In this document: in pieces, positions 15,323 through 24,821 of the stretch
Numbering within the stretch: the stretch's first letter is position 1
How the letters are laid out: the number at the start of each line of letters is the position of its first letter
NCBI GenBank assembly: GCA_016716305.1
Contig: JADJWP010000002.1
Span: 124,001-188,000, forward strand
DNA length: 64,000 nucleotides
Origin: Chloracidobacterium sp.
GTDB taxonomy: Bacteria; Acidobacteriota; Blastocatellia; Pyrinomonadales; Pyrinomonadaceae
Direction: 5' to 3'
Position numbers and translations under genes: made by a program
The notes under the pieces: model-generated
What the model saw: only the letters and a program-made list of their open reading frames with translations
The model's database searches: none
What the model was told of the DNA's origin: nothing

Positions 15323-17464
15323 TTATCGGACGGTATAGATCCGCTCGATATAATCGCTCACCATCCTGTCGCTCGAAAATTGAGGCGTAAGCGTCGCGAT
15401 CGAATCCTTCATTCGTGCGATCCATGCCGTTGGCAATCCCGTCGCATCGCGATCGTAAAATGCCGGTATCACCTCATTCTCAAGCGATGAATAAAGTGCA
15501 TCGGCCTCGATCGCATCGATCTCTTCGTCGCTTTGAAAATCCCGCATATCACCGATCGAAAAACCATTCGTGCCGTTGTAGCCTTCGATCCACCAGCCGT
15601 CGAGGATCGAGAAATTAAGCACGCCGTTCATCGCAGCTTTCATCCCGCTCGTCCCGCTCGCCTCATGAGGACGACGCGGTACATTCATCCAGACGTCGAC
15701 GCCATGGACAAGGTATCTGGCGACCTCCTGATCGTAGTCTTCGATGAATACAGCACGCCTCTGCCAATTCGATTCGTGGTTTATCGACATCAGGTCCTGA
15801 AGTATCTGCTTTGCGGTGCGATCCTGCGGATGAGCTTTGCCAGCGAATACGAACTGGACCGGCGTATCGGCGTGGTCGACCATTTTCAATAATCGATCGA
15901 TGTCCGAAAGGATAAGGTTCCAGCGTTTGTACTGGGCGACACGCCTTGCGAATCCTATCGTCAGTACATCGGGCGAAAAAAGTCCGGCCGTTTCCATCCG
16001 TTCGTTGATCGTGTCGCGGACGCCTGTTTCCTTTGCCCGCGTCCGGCTGCGGATGAAGGATATCAGCAGATTCTTGAGCGTCATGTGCCGCTGCCAGATC
16101 TCGGCATCTGGCAGGTCGCTTACAGCCGATGCCCAGCTGCCGCTATCGTGCGTAAGATCTTTCCAATCGGGACCGATGATGTCGAGATACAGGTCCTGAA
16201 AGGCCGGTGCGATCCAAGTCGGCGGATGAACACCGTTGGTGACGTGTGTGATCGGGACCTCGGCTTCATCAGGGAACATCGCACGCCACAGCTCTCGCGA
16301 AACCTCGCCGTGTTTTTCGGCAACGCCATTGGCAGATCGTGTCATCCGTAAAGCGAAAGGCGTCATCCCGAACGCCTCATCTTTGTTCGCCGGGTCGACG
16401 CGTCCGAGCGCGTTGAAAGCGTCGGCATCAAGCTTTAGCGATGCGATGTATTCAGGGCTGAAGCAGCCGGCGAGTGTCTCGGGCAGGAAAACATCGTTGC
16501 CTGCGGCGACCGGAGTATGTGTCGTGAAAACGCATTGCTGACGGACCGCTGCTTGAGCCTCTTCGAAACTTGCCTGCGGGTTTGCGGCGATGTACTCATG
16601 CACCAGCTCTAAGGTCGAAAACGCAGCGTGGCCTTCGTTCAGGTGGAAAACCGAGGGCGAGATCCCCAGCTTTCTCAGCAATCTGACACCGCCGATTCCG
16701 AGCACCTTCTCCTGAACGATCCTCGTCTCGGTGTCCCCGCCGTAGAGATGTCCGGTGATCATCCGGTCGACCTCGCTGTTGCCTTCGACGTTCGTATCGA
16801 GCAAATAAAGCTTGATCCGCCCGACCTGAGCAAGCCATGCCTGAGCGTGGACCTCGCGTCCGCGGATCCGGACCATTATCCTTACCGTCTCGCCCGTCGG
16901 CTTTACCACAGGCGTGATAGAAAGGCCAAGATCAAAGATGTTCGAGTAATGCTCTTCCTGCCAACCGTCGTGAGCGATGTCCTGCCGGAAATAACCATAT
17001 CGATACAAGAGGCCGATGGCGACAAGCGGAACGTTCATGTCGCTGGCCGATTTGAGATGATCGCCGGCGAGTATCCCGAGACCGCCGGAATAGTTCGGCA
17101 GGGAATTGTGAACGCCGTATTCGGCACAAAGATAGGCTACCGGATGTTCGGGTGTCGGCCCGTTGTCAAAATATCTCGGACGCTCGGCCATATAGGCATC
17201 AAACCGCTCGGCAAAGCGGTTAAGCTTCTCGACGTAATCGGGCTCTGCTGCTTTTTGCCAAAGCCGGAGCTCGCCGGCATCGGCCAGCATCTTCAGCGGA
17301 TGCTGTTCGCAGTCATCCCAGAGCTTCGCATCGATCTCGCGAAAAAGTTCGACGCCTTCCGGATGCCACGACCAATAGAAGTTCTTCGATATGCGGTCCA
17401 AAGCCCTGATCGGCTCAGGAAGCTGAATGCCCAAGGGGTTGAAAGAGCGAAAAGTTAGATCCAT
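15323..17464 (-). CDS. glgP: Alpha-glucan (glycogen/maltodextrin) phosphorylase, short form
   Basis: The product removes glucose-1-phosphate units from alpha-1,4-glucans in the cytoplasm, with pyridoxal phosphate as cofactor. From the ATG at 17464 (MDLTFRSFNPLGIQLPEPIR) it has 713 residues; upstream in-frame ATGs at 17488 and 17527 cannot be excluded, and none has a clear ribosome site. Hallmarks are the start NFYWSWHPEGVELF, VAYLCAEYGVH, YSGGLGILAGDHLKSASD, HLNEGHAAF, TTHTPVAAGNDVF, TIGFARRVAQYKRWNL and the PLP-lysine segment EASGTSGMKAAMNGVLN. This is the TIGR02094-type subfamily rather than the long animal or E. coli type. A DoxX-like gene lies upstream on the same strand, with a gap of about 190 bases. 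Confidence 0.93.
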   Translation of the reverse strand: MDLTFRSFNPLGIQLPEPIRALDRISKNFYWSWHPEGVELFREIDAKLWDDCEQHPLKMLADAGELRLWQKAAEPDYVEKLNRFAERFDAYMAERPRYFDNGPTPEHPVAYLCAEYGVHNSLPNYSGGLGILAGDHLKSASDMNVPLVAIGLLYRYGYFRQDIAHDGWQEEHYSNIFDLGLSITPVVKPTGETVRIMVRIRGREVHAQAWLAQVGRIKLYLLDTNVEGNSEVDRMITGHLYGGDTETRIVQEKVLGIGGVRLLRKLGISPSVFHLNEGHAAFSTLELVHEYIAANPQASFEEAQAAVRQQCVFTTHTPVAAGNDVFLPETLAGCFSPEYIASLKLDADAFNALGRVDPANKDEAFGMTPFALRMTRSANGVAEKHGEVSRELWRAMFPDEAEVPITHVTNGVHPPTWIAPAFQDLYLDIIGPDWKDLTHDSGSWASAVSDLPDAEIWQRHMTLKNLLISFIRSRTRAKETGVRDTINERMETAGLFSPDVLTIGFARRVAQYKRWNLILSDIDRLLKMVDHADTPVQFVFAGKAHPQDRTAKQILQDLMSINHESNWQRRAVFIEDYDQEVARYLVHGVDVWMNVPRRPHEASGTSGMKAAMNGVLNFSILDGWWIEGYNGTNGFSIGDMRDFQSDEEIDAIEADALYSSLENEVIPAFYDRDATGLPTAWIARMKDSIATLTPQFSSDRMVSDYIERIYTVR

Positions 17465-17653
17465 CGATTCAGAAACAGCATGTTGCATTGTGTATCGCAA
17501 AACGCCCGTGCCGAACGGAGCGTTCATGGGAGGTCTACTTTGTTGCGTTGATGAGCAAAGTAAAAAGAGACTATAAAACAACTAAAGGCGAGTATCAAAC
17601 TGACGGGAATGTGCACTAACTGACATTTCTGAGCGTTAGCGAATGAAAGAAGA

Positions 17654-18367
17654 TCACTGATGATCGGATGTATTTGCCCGAGGCTGCTGCGTTTCGCTTC
17701 CGTGCTCATCGCCGGCAAGGCTTCCGACCGGCATAAAACGGTAGTGCATGGTCACGAGAATGCCGAATACAAAACCGACGGCTGCCAGTACGGCTCCGGC
17801 CCAAAGATAGTTACTTAGGTTTCCGAGCATCATCAGTCGCCAGATTCCGCTCATCGCAAATCCGCCTGCCGCAAAGAACAGCGGTATCGTCAAGAACTGC
17901 CAGCTGTATCCCGATGCCCGCTGCGAACGGCTGCGAAAGACGATCGGCTTGAGACGGTCGTATTCCCAACAGACCAGATAAAGTCCGGCCAACGACATCA
18001 ATATCGTGATCGCCCACGTGCCCTTAAAGCCGACAGAACTCGTCAAAACGGCGATGTTCACGATTATCGGAAAGAAAATGAGCGTTCCGATGTGTGACGT
18101 TCTCGGAATCAGCAGCAAGATCGCCGCAATGAGCTGCGACCAGCCCAAGAAGTCGTAATAGTAGCCAGTGTTGTAGAGAGCGTTGAAATACGCACCGACC
18201 GGATTGCTGTCAGGCAGCACGGTGAAAGGCTTATGCATTATCTTCGGGATGCTTGGTGGTATGAATGCCAATCCGAGCAAAACGCGGACAAATGCAGTGA
18301 ACAACTGTGTCCATCGCCGCCGCGTTACCGATGCGTGCAGGCCGTCCAATACCGTCTCGATCTTCAT
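17654..18367 (-). CDS. DoxX-like membrane protein
   Basis: The 237-residue protein starts at the ATG at 18367 behind AGGGCGG. It has about six membrane helices. The segment FVRVLLGLAFIPPSIPKIMH is typical of the first DoxX helix, followed by a short extracytoplasmic loop and helices containing LGWSQLIAAILLLIPRTS. DoxX proteins form membrane complexes with redox enzymes in some bacteria; no partner is adjacent. The C-terminal tail is soluble and His/Gln-rich. Divergent from mtnA, with a 116-base gap. Confidence 0.75.
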   Translation of the reverse strand: MKIETVLDGLHASVTRRRWTQLFTAFVRVLLGLAFIPPSIPKIMHKPFTVLPDSNPVGAYFNALYNTGYYYDFLGWSQLIAAILLLIPRTSHIGTLIFFPIIVNIAVLTSSVGFKGTWAITILMSLAGLYLVCWEYDRLKPIVFRSRSQRASGYSWQFLTIPLFFAAGGFAMSGIWRLMMLGNLSNYLWAGAVLAAVGFVFGILVTMHYRFMPVGSLAGDEHGSETQQPRANTSDHQ

Positions 18368-18483
18368 CGCCGCCCTCCCAACTTATCCCGACTATAAACG
18401 CGAAAACATACCGCAATTGTTTCAGGAATTTACGCGATGTTGTAAAATCACCGTTTCGCACTCTCGACCGCTTAAGAATATAT

Positions 18484-19545
18484 ATGAACCTGAACATCAT
18501 TCCTGTTAAATGGTCTGACGAAGGCGTGTTGATGCTCGACCAGCGTCTGCTGCCGACCGAGGAGAAATGGCTGACGCTCCGAACCTATGTTGAGGTTGCC
18601 GCCGGCATCAAAGACATGGTCGTCCGCGGAGCTCCGGCGATCGGCGTTTCAGCGGCCTACGGCGTAGCCCTCGGTGCCAGGCAATTTGTTGGAACGAATA
18701 TCGACGATCTTGAAGAAGAGCTCGATTATATCTGCAGCGTGCTTGGTGCAACGCGTCCGACGGCGGTAAACCTATTCTGGGCGATCGACCGCATGAAACG
18801 CACATTTCAAAAGGCAAAAGCGGAGGGGAAATCGGTCAGCGAGGCCAAGCAAATACTTGCCGACGATGCCAGGGCGATACACGACGAAGATATCGAATCG
18901 CAGCGTCTGATCGCCAAGTTCGGCGGCGAGCTGATCGCAGATAATTCGACTGTCCTGACCCATTGCAATGCCGGAGCACTCGCCACCGGCGGCGTTTGGG
19001 GAACCGCCCTTGGCGTTATTCGCGGAGCCGTCGATCAGGGCAAGACGATATCCGTGATCGCTGACGAAACAAGGCCCTATCTGCAGGGAGCACGCCTGAC
19101 GGCATGGGAATTGATGCAGGACGACATTCCCGTCACGCTCATCACCGATAATATGAGCGGCCACATAATGAAGAAAGGCGACGTCCATGCCGTCGTTGTC
19201 GGCTCTGACCGGATCGCCGCAAATGGCGACGTTGCCAACAAGATCGGGACGTATATGGTCGCCGTGCTCGCACAGCGTCACGGCATACCGTTCTATGTCG
19301 CCGCTCCGCTTTCGACCGTCGATCTCAATTGCCCGACCGGCGAAGAGATTCCGATCGAGGAACGCGATATCCGCGAGGTAACACACGTCAAAGACATTCA
19401 GCTTGCGCCCGACGACACGCTCGTCAGCAACTATGCTTTCGACGTTACGCCGAACGACCTCGTCACGGCGATAATCACCGAAAAAGGCGTCGCGCGTGCC
19501 CCGTACACCGAGAGCCTGAAGAAGCAATTCGAAGGTACGAGCTAA
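18484..19545 (+). CDS. mtnA: S-methyl-5-thioribose-1-phosphate isomerase
   Basis: The 353-residue protein converts methylthioribose-1-phosphate to methylthioribulose-1-phosphate in methionine salvage. It belongs to the eIF2B-alpha-like family: KDMVVRGAPAIGVSAAYGVA near the N-terminus, THCNAGALATGGVWGTALGV with the catalytic Cys, and VGSDRIAANGDVANKIGTYM with the catalytic Asp. The start at 18484 gives the usual family N-terminus (WSDEGVLMLDQRLLP); the longer frame upstream runs into the divergent gene. No other methionine-salvage gene is adjacent, so this step stands alone here. Confidence 0.95.
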   Translation: MNLNIIPVKWSDEGVLMLDQRLLPTEEKWLTLRTYVEVAAGIKDMVVRGAPAIGVSAAYGVALGARQFVGTNIDDLEEELDYICSVLGATRPTAVNLFWAIDRMKRTFQKAKAEGKSVSEAKQILADDARAIHDEDIESQRLIAKFGGELIADNSTVLTHCNAGALATGGVWGTALGVIRGAVDQGKTISVIADETRPYLQGARLTAWELMQDDIPVTLITDNMSGHIMKKGDVHAVVVGSDRIAANGDVANKIGTYMVAVLAQRHGIPFYVAAPLSTVDLNCPTGEEIPIEERDIREVTHVKDIQLAPDDTLVSNYAFDVTPNDLVTAIITEKGVARAPYTESLKKQFEGTS

Positions 19546-19618
19546 AAAGGGACTCTGGTTCGTTGGTCAGCGTTCAAGTTGCGGATCGCAGGCATTTCGC
19601 ATCGCTCCTGAGGTTCGT

Positions 19619-20359
19619 TCAGGTATTGCCTATCGGGTCATCGCGTTTCCAGGGCGTGTTTTTGAAATAATAGATACGTCTGCCCGCTTTGCGGCCTTCG
19701 ATCGGCGGTTCATCGACCGAGACGCCGTAGCTCTCGCGGCAGATCGGCTCGGTCCAGTCTTTTCCGCTTTTGAGGTACGAACGGACGCGTTCGGTATCGG
19801 CACCCATCACGAATGCCATCGGCACTGCCTCGTCAACATCCATTCCGTTCAGCCATTTGTCGCCGATGCACCAGGATGCAAGAGCGGTGATCGTTAGCGG
19901 TGTGTTCGCGGGCAGCCTCGAACGCAGTTCGGCCACGAGTTTGCGGTAGAACGGACGTTCGGTGACGACAGCATCGAAATCGGTCTGAATGCCGCGCACG
20001 TGCGGCCGGTTGAGCGTATCGGCGATTAGCGAGGTCAGGCGTTCAAGTTGACGGGGCGAATAGACCGGGCTGCTTTCGGTCCGTCTGATGCTTTCGATGC
20101 GTGTGACGGCGATCAGATACGTCCCATCGGGCACCTCGAGCGGTTGGCGTCTAGGCGCGAATCTGACCTCGTCATTCTCAAGCGTCAGGGTCTGTGCGAG
20201 AAACGCGACACCGGTCGTCGCAGGGTCGATGAACCGAAGATCCTCGGGACGCTCCCATGCCCAGAGCATCGTCATTGGAGCTTCAGACCGCTTCGGCAGC
20301 CTTGGCGATCCGGAGCATGCCGATAAACCGATCATCATTATTACAAAAAGCTTCCGCAC
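19619..20359 (-). CDS. Lipoprotein with DUF3142 domain
   Basis: Translation probably begins at a GTG (20359) and gives 246 residues. The start MRKLFVIMMIGLSACSGS contains a lipobox (LSAC), so the protein should be lipid-anchored after signal peptidase II. The body has the DUF3142 features: MLWAWERPEDLRFID, ending in a segment around RGIQTDFDAVVTERPFYRKL and ITALASWCIGDKWL, which resembles a TIM-barrel glycoside-hydrolase-like fold with an acidic pocket. No substrate is known. It is convergent with mtnA, with a 73-base gap and no obvious terminator. Confidence 0.82.
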   Translation of the reverse strand: MRKLFVIMMIGLSACSGSPRLPKRSEAPMTMLWAWERPEDLRFIDPATTGVAFLAQTLTLENDEVRFAPRRQPLEVPDGTYLIAVTRIESIRRTESSPVYSPRQLERLTSLIADTLNRPHVRGIQTDFDAVVTERPFYRKLVAELRSRLPANTPLTITALASWCIGDKWLNGMDVDEAVPMAFVMGADTERVRSYLKSGKDWTEPICRESYGVSVDEPPIEGRKAGRRIYYFKNTPWKRDDPIGNT

Positions 20360-20552
20360 ACCAGGATTTTAGAACACCCTTGGCCATAAACCGAACGACG
20401 ACTTGAAACTCGCCTCACATCCGGGAGCGGAGCTTTGTTCGTGAAACAAGATGCCGCTGTTGCCTGAATACCTTTTTGGCTTCTAAGAAATGTTTCGCCA
20501 CTTTGATATACTCTTCACGACTGAATCATTATTCATTTATTCGTACAAGATT

Positions 20553-22265
20553 ATGATCGAACGCGAACAGATCGAGATGGACGTCGTCTTCGTCGGAGCC
20601 GGACCGGCGAACCTTGCGGCGGCTTTACACCTTAAGAGCGAGATCGCACGTCATGACGAGCTGATCGACCGCGGCATCAAACACGGACGCAAGATCGGCG
20701 AGATCGAGATCGGCATCGTCGAAAAAGGCTCGTTCGTCGGGGCACACATCCTGTCGGGTGCCGTTATGGACCCGAAAGCGATCCGCGAGCTTATGCCCGA
20801 CTTTCTTGAGCAGGGCTGTCCGGTCGACACCGTTGTGACGGAGGATGCGGCGTGGTATCTGACCGAAAACCGGAAGATCAATGCACCGATCGTTCCTCCG
20901 CCGCTCAAGAACAAGGGCAAGTACATCCTCAGCCTATCAAAGATGTGTGAATGGCTTGGCGAAAAGTGCGAAGAGGCCGGCATCAACGTCTTTCCCGAAT
21001 TTCCGGCCGCCGAGGTGCTTTACGACGAAAATGACCGTGTCATCGGCATCAGGACAGGCGATAAAGGGATCGACAAGGAAGGCCGTCCGAAGCCGAATTT
21101 CGAGCCCGGTGTTGACCTTTTGGCAAAGGTGACGGTCCTCGGCGAAGGCTCGCGAGGTTCGCTTGCAAAACAGCTTATGGCAAGGCTCGGCCTGATGGAA
21201 GGCAAGGAGCCGCAGGTCTTTTCGATCGGGGTCAAAGAGCTGTGGGAATTGCCGGCAGGACGATTTCCGGAAGGCAAGGTCGTCCACACGCTCGGCTTTC
21301 CTTCAGACACCCAGACCTACGGTGGCGGGTGGGTCTACGGTATGAAGGACAACATCGTCAGTATCGGTTACGTTACCGGCCTTGATTACGTTGATCCGAA
21401 CATCGACCCGCATGCCGAGTTTCAGAAGTTCAAAACGCATCCTGCGATCGCCGAGATACTCGAAGGCGGCAAGATGATCAAATACGGTGCGAAGACCATC
21501 AATGCCGGCGGCTATTGGACGATGCCAAAGCTCTTTGCCGACGGTGTGCTTCTGGTCGGCGATTCGGCTTCGTTTCTCAATGGCCAGCGGATCAAAGGCA
21601 TCCATACGGCGATGAAATCAGGGATGCTTGCCGCAGAGACCATCGTAGGTGCACTGGAGCACGAAGATTTCACGTCAAAAACGCTCCGTCATTACGACGA
21701 GAAGGTGAACCTGAGCTGGATATACGACGAGCTTCATCCTGTGAGGAATTTTCATGGTGCGTTCCAGAAAGGGCGCTGGTCGGCTCTTATCAATTCGGGT
21801 CTGCAGTTCCTGACCAAGGGCCTTGCCTGGGGCTTTATGCCGAAAGAGCATCATGTCGCCGGACACGAACGGATGGCTAAATTGACCGAGAGCGGAAAAT
21901 GGCAGACGGAGAATGGAAGCCGCTATTCGAATGTGCCTTTCGACAAGGAATATACTTTCGACAAGGTGACCGACGTCTTTCATGCCGGCGTATCGCATGA
22001 CGAGGATCAGCCGTCGCATCTTCATGTCCTCGATACTGAGATCTGTGCGACGCGATGTGTCGAGGAATACGGCAATCCGTGTCAGCGGTTCTGTCCGGCA
22101 GCCGTCTATGAGATGGAAGAGAACCCGGGGACCGGACGAAAGGAACTGAAAGTGAATTTCTCGAACTGCGTCCACTGCAAGACGTGTGACATTGCCGACC
22201 CGTATCAGATCATCAATTGGGTCACTCCCGAAGGCGGAGGTGGGCCGAATTACAAAGGGATGTAA
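20553..22265 (+). CDS. Electron-transfer flavoprotein-quinone oxidoreductase
   Basis: The 570-residue protein passes electrons from reduced ETF to the membrane quinone, linking fatty-acid and amino-acid oxidation to respiration. It has the N-terminal FAD site (VVFVGAGPANLAAALHL), the GWVYGMKDNIVSIGYVTGLD region, LLVGDSASFLNGQRIKGIH, and a C-terminal [4Fe-4S] domain with cysteines in CATRCVEEYGNPCQRFCPA and SNCVHCKTCDIADP, ending WVTPEGGGGPNYKGM. Full length for the family. The ATG at 20553 is chosen because it precedes the FAD motif closely; a longer frame extends 21 codons upstream. ETF subunit genes are not nearby. Confidence 0.96.
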   Translation: MIEREQIEMDVVFVGAGPANLAAALHLKSEIARHDELIDRGIKHGRKIGEIEIGIVEKGSFVGAHILSGAVMDPKAIRELMPDFLEQGCPVDTVVTEDAAWYLTENRKINAPIVPPPLKNKGKYILSLSKMCEWLGEKCEEAGINVFPEFPAAEVLYDENDRVIGIRTGDKGIDKEGRPKPNFEPGVDLLAKVTVLGEGSRGSLAKQLMARLGLMEGKEPQVFSIGVKELWELPAGRFPEGKVVHTLGFPSDTQTYGGGWVYGMKDNIVSIGYVTGLDYVDPNIDPHAEFQKFKTHPAIAEILEGGKMIKYGAKTINAGGYWTMPKLFADGVLLVGDSASFLNGQRIKGIHTAMKSGMLAAETIVGALEHEDFTSKTLRHYDEKVNLSWIYDELHPVRNFHGAFQKGRWSALINSGLQFLTKGLAWGFMPKEHHVAGHERMAKLTESGKWQTENGSRYSNVPFDKEYTFDKVTDVFHAGVSHDEDQPSHLHVLDTEICATRCVEEYGNPCQRFCPAAVYEMEENPGTGRKELKVNFSNCVHCKTCDIADPYQIINWVTPEGGGGPNYKGM

Positions 22266-22360
22266 GGCGGTCAGGCGGGTTCGACCGAAAATAACGACGA
22301 GCGGTAAGTTCGCTTTACTGCAAAATCACGGTAAGTAACGTTGGCTGGTCGATAGTCAAA

Positions 22361-22391
22361 AGAAGAGCCGCCCGATGAAGGCGGCTCTTCT
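22361..22391 (-). terminator. Intrinsic terminator between ETF-QO and rpoZ
   Basis: A perfect stem (AAGAGCCGCC at 22363-22372, GGCGGCTCTT at 22380-22389, extendable by two pairs) is followed on the minus strand by TCTTTTG. It most likely ends the yicC-gmk-rpoZ transcript and may also stop the convergent plus-strand gene. Confidence 0.88.
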
Positions 22392-22412
22392 CATTAAATC
22401 AATGGCTCTCTA

Positions 22413-22673
22413 TTACTGCGTCAACGGCTGTTCGGTCTGGTCGGTAAATTTGAAGTTCACCTTTTTCTCGCTGAGCTCACGCATCGCCACACGGGTCGGT
22501 TTATGCTTACGTATGTCGATCTCGGTTCGCGAGATAGCACCGCGTTGAAGCTGCTTGCTTCGCTGAGCGGCGAGAATGATCATTCGGTATTTGGAATCTA
22601 TCTCAGGCGGGTCGATCAATTCACCAACGCCTTCTTCGATCTCTTCGATAGCTTCTTCCTTCACTTTAGCCAT
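22413..22673 (-). CDS. rpoZ: RNA polymerase omega subunit
   Basis: The 86-residue protein has the omega core: SKYRMIILAAQRSKQLQRGA, then a shortened C-terminal part (KPTRVAMRELSEKKVNFKF). An acidic N-terminal extension (KEEAIEEIEEGVGELIDPPE) precedes the core. Omega promotes RNA polymerase assembly and binds the beta' subunit. It follows gmk by 12 bases, the common yicC-gmk-rpoZ order, and is followed by a terminator. Confidence 0.92.
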   Translation of the reverse strand: MAKVKEEAIEEIEEGVGELIDPPEIDSKYRMIILAAQRSKQLQRGAISRTEIDIRKHKPTRVAMRELSEKKVNFKFTDQTEQPLTQ

Positions 22674-22685
22674 AATTAACGGTCC

Positions 22686-23318
22686 TTATCCAGTCGTTTT
22701 CTCATTCGCCGCTGCGAAACTATCTAGGATACACCCTATCGCCTCACTTTGTCTATTTCGCTTTTGGCGTTCGGCAAGGATGATCGACGACAGCAGCCTC
22801 GCTGCGACAGGGACCTCTTCGTTGACGATGACGTAATCGAACCGCTCGTACTGCATCACTTCGGTGATCGAATTTCTCAAACGCAGGGCGAGACCGGCGG
22901 CATCTTCGGTGTTTCGTGCAGTAAGCCTTGCTTTAAGGACCTCGAAAGACGGCGGCAGAATAAAGATGCTCACGGCGTCCGGCACCTTTTCTAGAACGGC
23001 GATCGCACCCTGGACGTCGATCTCAAGTATTACGTCGCGTCCCTCAGCGGTGATGCGGTCGGTCTGGTCACGCGAGGTTCCGTAGAGATTTCCGTGAACT
23101 TCGGCGTATTCGAGAAAGCCCCCGCGATCTATGCAGTCCTGAAACTCCTGCTGTGTGACAAAGTGGTAGTCGCGTCCGTCTTCCTCGCCGAAACGAGGTG
23201 CACGCGTCGTTAGCGAGACCGAATATCCGATGTCGGGAACGGACTGGAGTATCTCGCGAATAAGGGTGCCCTTTCCTCCGCCGGAAGGCGAGCTAATTAT
23301 GATCAGGTTACCTTTCAT
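22686..23318 (-). CDS. gmk: Guanylate kinase
   Basis: The 210-residue enzyme phosphorylates GMP and dGMP with ATP. The P-loop reads SSPSGGGKGTL; the GMP-binding region has YSVSLTTRAPRFGEEDGRDY and FLEYAEVHGNLYGT, followed by ILEIDVQGA. The ATG at 23318 (MKGNLIIIS) gives the usual start, six codons inside an open TTG-initiated frame. It begins 21 bases after yicC and precedes rpoZ. Confidence 0.95.
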   Translation of the reverse strand: MKGNLIIISSPSGGGKGTLIREILQSVPDIGYSVSLTTRAPRFGEEDGRDYHFVTQQEFQDCIDRGGFLEYAEVHGNLYGTSRDQTDRITAEGRDVILEIDVQGAIAVLEKVPDAVSIFILPPSFEVLKARLTARNTEDAAGLALRLRNSITEVMQYERFDYVIVNEEVPVAARLLSSIILAERQKRNRQSEAIGCILDSFAAANEKTTG

Positions 23319-23339
23319 CGGGCACGAAGCATACAAACG

Positions 23340-24218
23340 TCATTCGACATTTTGCACCTGTTCGCGGATTTTCTCAATCTCGCTCTTTATCTGCAAGGCA
23401 TTTTCTTTGACGGACATGTTGTTGGTCTTTGAGGTAATTGTATTTGCCTCGCGGTTGAGCTCCTGGGTCAGGAAATCGAGTCGTTTCCCGACCTCTTTCT
23501 CTTCGTTCATTATTGTCCGGAAATGCTCGATGTGCGTCCGAAGCCGGGCGATCTCCTCCGAGATGTCGGAACGGTCAGCGATGTACGCTATCTCCTGGGC
23601 AAGCCGTCCCTGATCGATCTCGATCTGCGATTCGCTTTTTGCGAGCATCTCACCGATCCGCTTTGTCAACCTCAAGCGATATTCTTCACCGATCGTTCCG
23701 GCTTCGGCTTCGATCGGCAGCAAACGCTTTTCGATCTCGTCAAGCCGCTGCGAAACCTCGGCCTGAAGCATTGCCCCTTCACTTTCACGCATCTGTTCAA
23801 GGTCATCAAGGGCGAGGTTCAGTGCGTTCTCGGCTGCCGTTGAAAAGGCATCCTCAAGCTCTGCTTTCTTGGTCAGCAAAACATTCGGAAGGCGTGCAAC
23901 GACATTCAGGTCCGGTTCGCCTGAGAGGGCGAATTCGTCCTGCATTTCTTTTATCGCCCTAAGGTAACCTTCGATCAACGGTCGGTTAAGTTCGTAGACG
24001 ACGGCCTCTTCACGGTCATATTGGACGTTCACTTCGACGCGTCCTCGGCTCAGCCTGCCGCTGATCAGCCTTTTGAAATTCGATTCGAGCGCCTGCATCT
24101 CGCTCGGGAGGCGCATGTTCACGTCGAGAAAGCGGTTGTTCACGGTCTTGAGTTCGACCGCTATCGCGAGCGACTCGTCGGTAAATGATCCGCGGCCAAA
24201 GCCTGTCATTGATCTCAT
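23340..24218 (-). CDS. yicC: YicC-family endoribonuclease-like protein
   Basis: The 292-residue protein has the YicC N-terminal signature (MRSMTGFGRG, ELKTVNNRFLDVNMRLP) and the C-terminal DUF1732 part (RLRTHIEHFRTIMNEE, VGKRLDFLTQELNREANTI, KSEIEKIREQVQNVE). YicC proteins are cytoplasmic and act as endoribonucleases in E. coli. Both domains and the length are intact. It is first in the yicC-gmk-rpoZ operon, a widely conserved order. No strong ribosome site is visible. Confidence 0.93.
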   Translation of the reverse strand: MRSMTGFGRGSFTDESLAIAVELKTVNNRFLDVNMRLPSEMQALESNFKRLISGRLSRGRVEVNVQYDREEAVVYELNRPLIEGYLRAIKEMQDEFALSGEPDLNVVARLPNVLLTKKAELEDAFSTAAENALNLALDDLEQMRESEGAMLQAEVSQRLDEIEKRLLPIEAEAGTIGEEYRLRLTKRIGEMLAKSESQIEIDQGRLAQEIAYIADRSDISEEIARLRTHIEHFRTIMNEEKEVGKRLDFLTQELNREANTITSKTNNMSVKENALQIKSEIEKIREQVQNVE

Positions 24219-24379
24219 GAATTCAAGTTATCGGGCGAAAGTACTTGACCGGGGTATTATGCAACAGATCAGTGGGATGGCGAAGTCGAATGGATAAAAG
24301 GCTTTACACCTTGTTTATCTGTTGGTATTCTTTTTCGTGTCGGATTCCCACAAAACCAACCGTCCGGAGTAACCCAAAA

Positions 24380-24820
24380 ATGTCTGTTGATGCAAAGGCG
24401 GAGATCGTTATCGATCGGCCGAGAACCGATGTAGCGAACGTTATGTTTGACCCGAAGTGCGACAGGCTCTGGATCAGCGGGTTGACGAATGTCTTTCCGC
24501 AAACACAGGGATTGATGAAAAAGGGTTCTAAGATCGAGCGTGTCGGCAGCTTTCTCGGCCGAAGCTTTTCGACGGTCTATCTGGTCACAAATGACGAACC
24601 CGAGACCTTTGTTGAGATCGCCGCCGACGAGCCGTTTCAGATGATCATCCGGTATGATCTAAGCGATACGGACGGCGGTACACTGGCCAAGATCAGAGTT
24701 CAGAGCGTCGGTGAAAACCTTTACCAGATCCCGCCTCCCGCTTTGAATCGTGCCGTGTCTGAATGGATCTCTTCGGATCTGAAAAAACTGAAAAAACGCG
24801 TTGAGGATCATTCCGACTGA
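24380..24820 (+). CDS. SRPBCC-fold (START-like) small protein
   Basis: From the ATG at 24380, behind GGAGT, the product has 146 residues. The start (KAEIVIDRPRTDVANVMFDP) and the later FVEIAADEPFQMIIRYDLS are those of polyketide-cyclase/START-like SRPBCC proteins, which enclose a hydrophobic ligand. The C-terminal helix is Lys-rich (SSDLKKLKKRVEDH). Ligand and role are unknown. It is divergent from yicC and its stop lies one base from the stop of the convergent ABC transporter gene. Confidence 0.83.
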   Translation: MSVDAKAEIVIDRPRTDVANVMFDPKCDRLWISGLTNVFPQTQGLMKKGSKIERVGSFLGRSFSTVYLVTNDEPETFVEIAADEPFQMIIRYDLSDTDGGTLAKIRVQSVGENLYQIPPPALNRAVSEWISSDLKKLKKRVEDHSD

Positions 24821-24821
24821 A

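Noticed and set aside
15415..17458. Long plus-strand frames opposite glgP (up to 276 codons)
   Set aside because: Shadows of the glucan phosphorylase coding frame, whose motifs are complete.
18772..19527. 251-codon minus-strand frame opposite mtnA
   Set aside because: mtnA has both catalytic residues and full length; the antisense frame has no recognisable motif.
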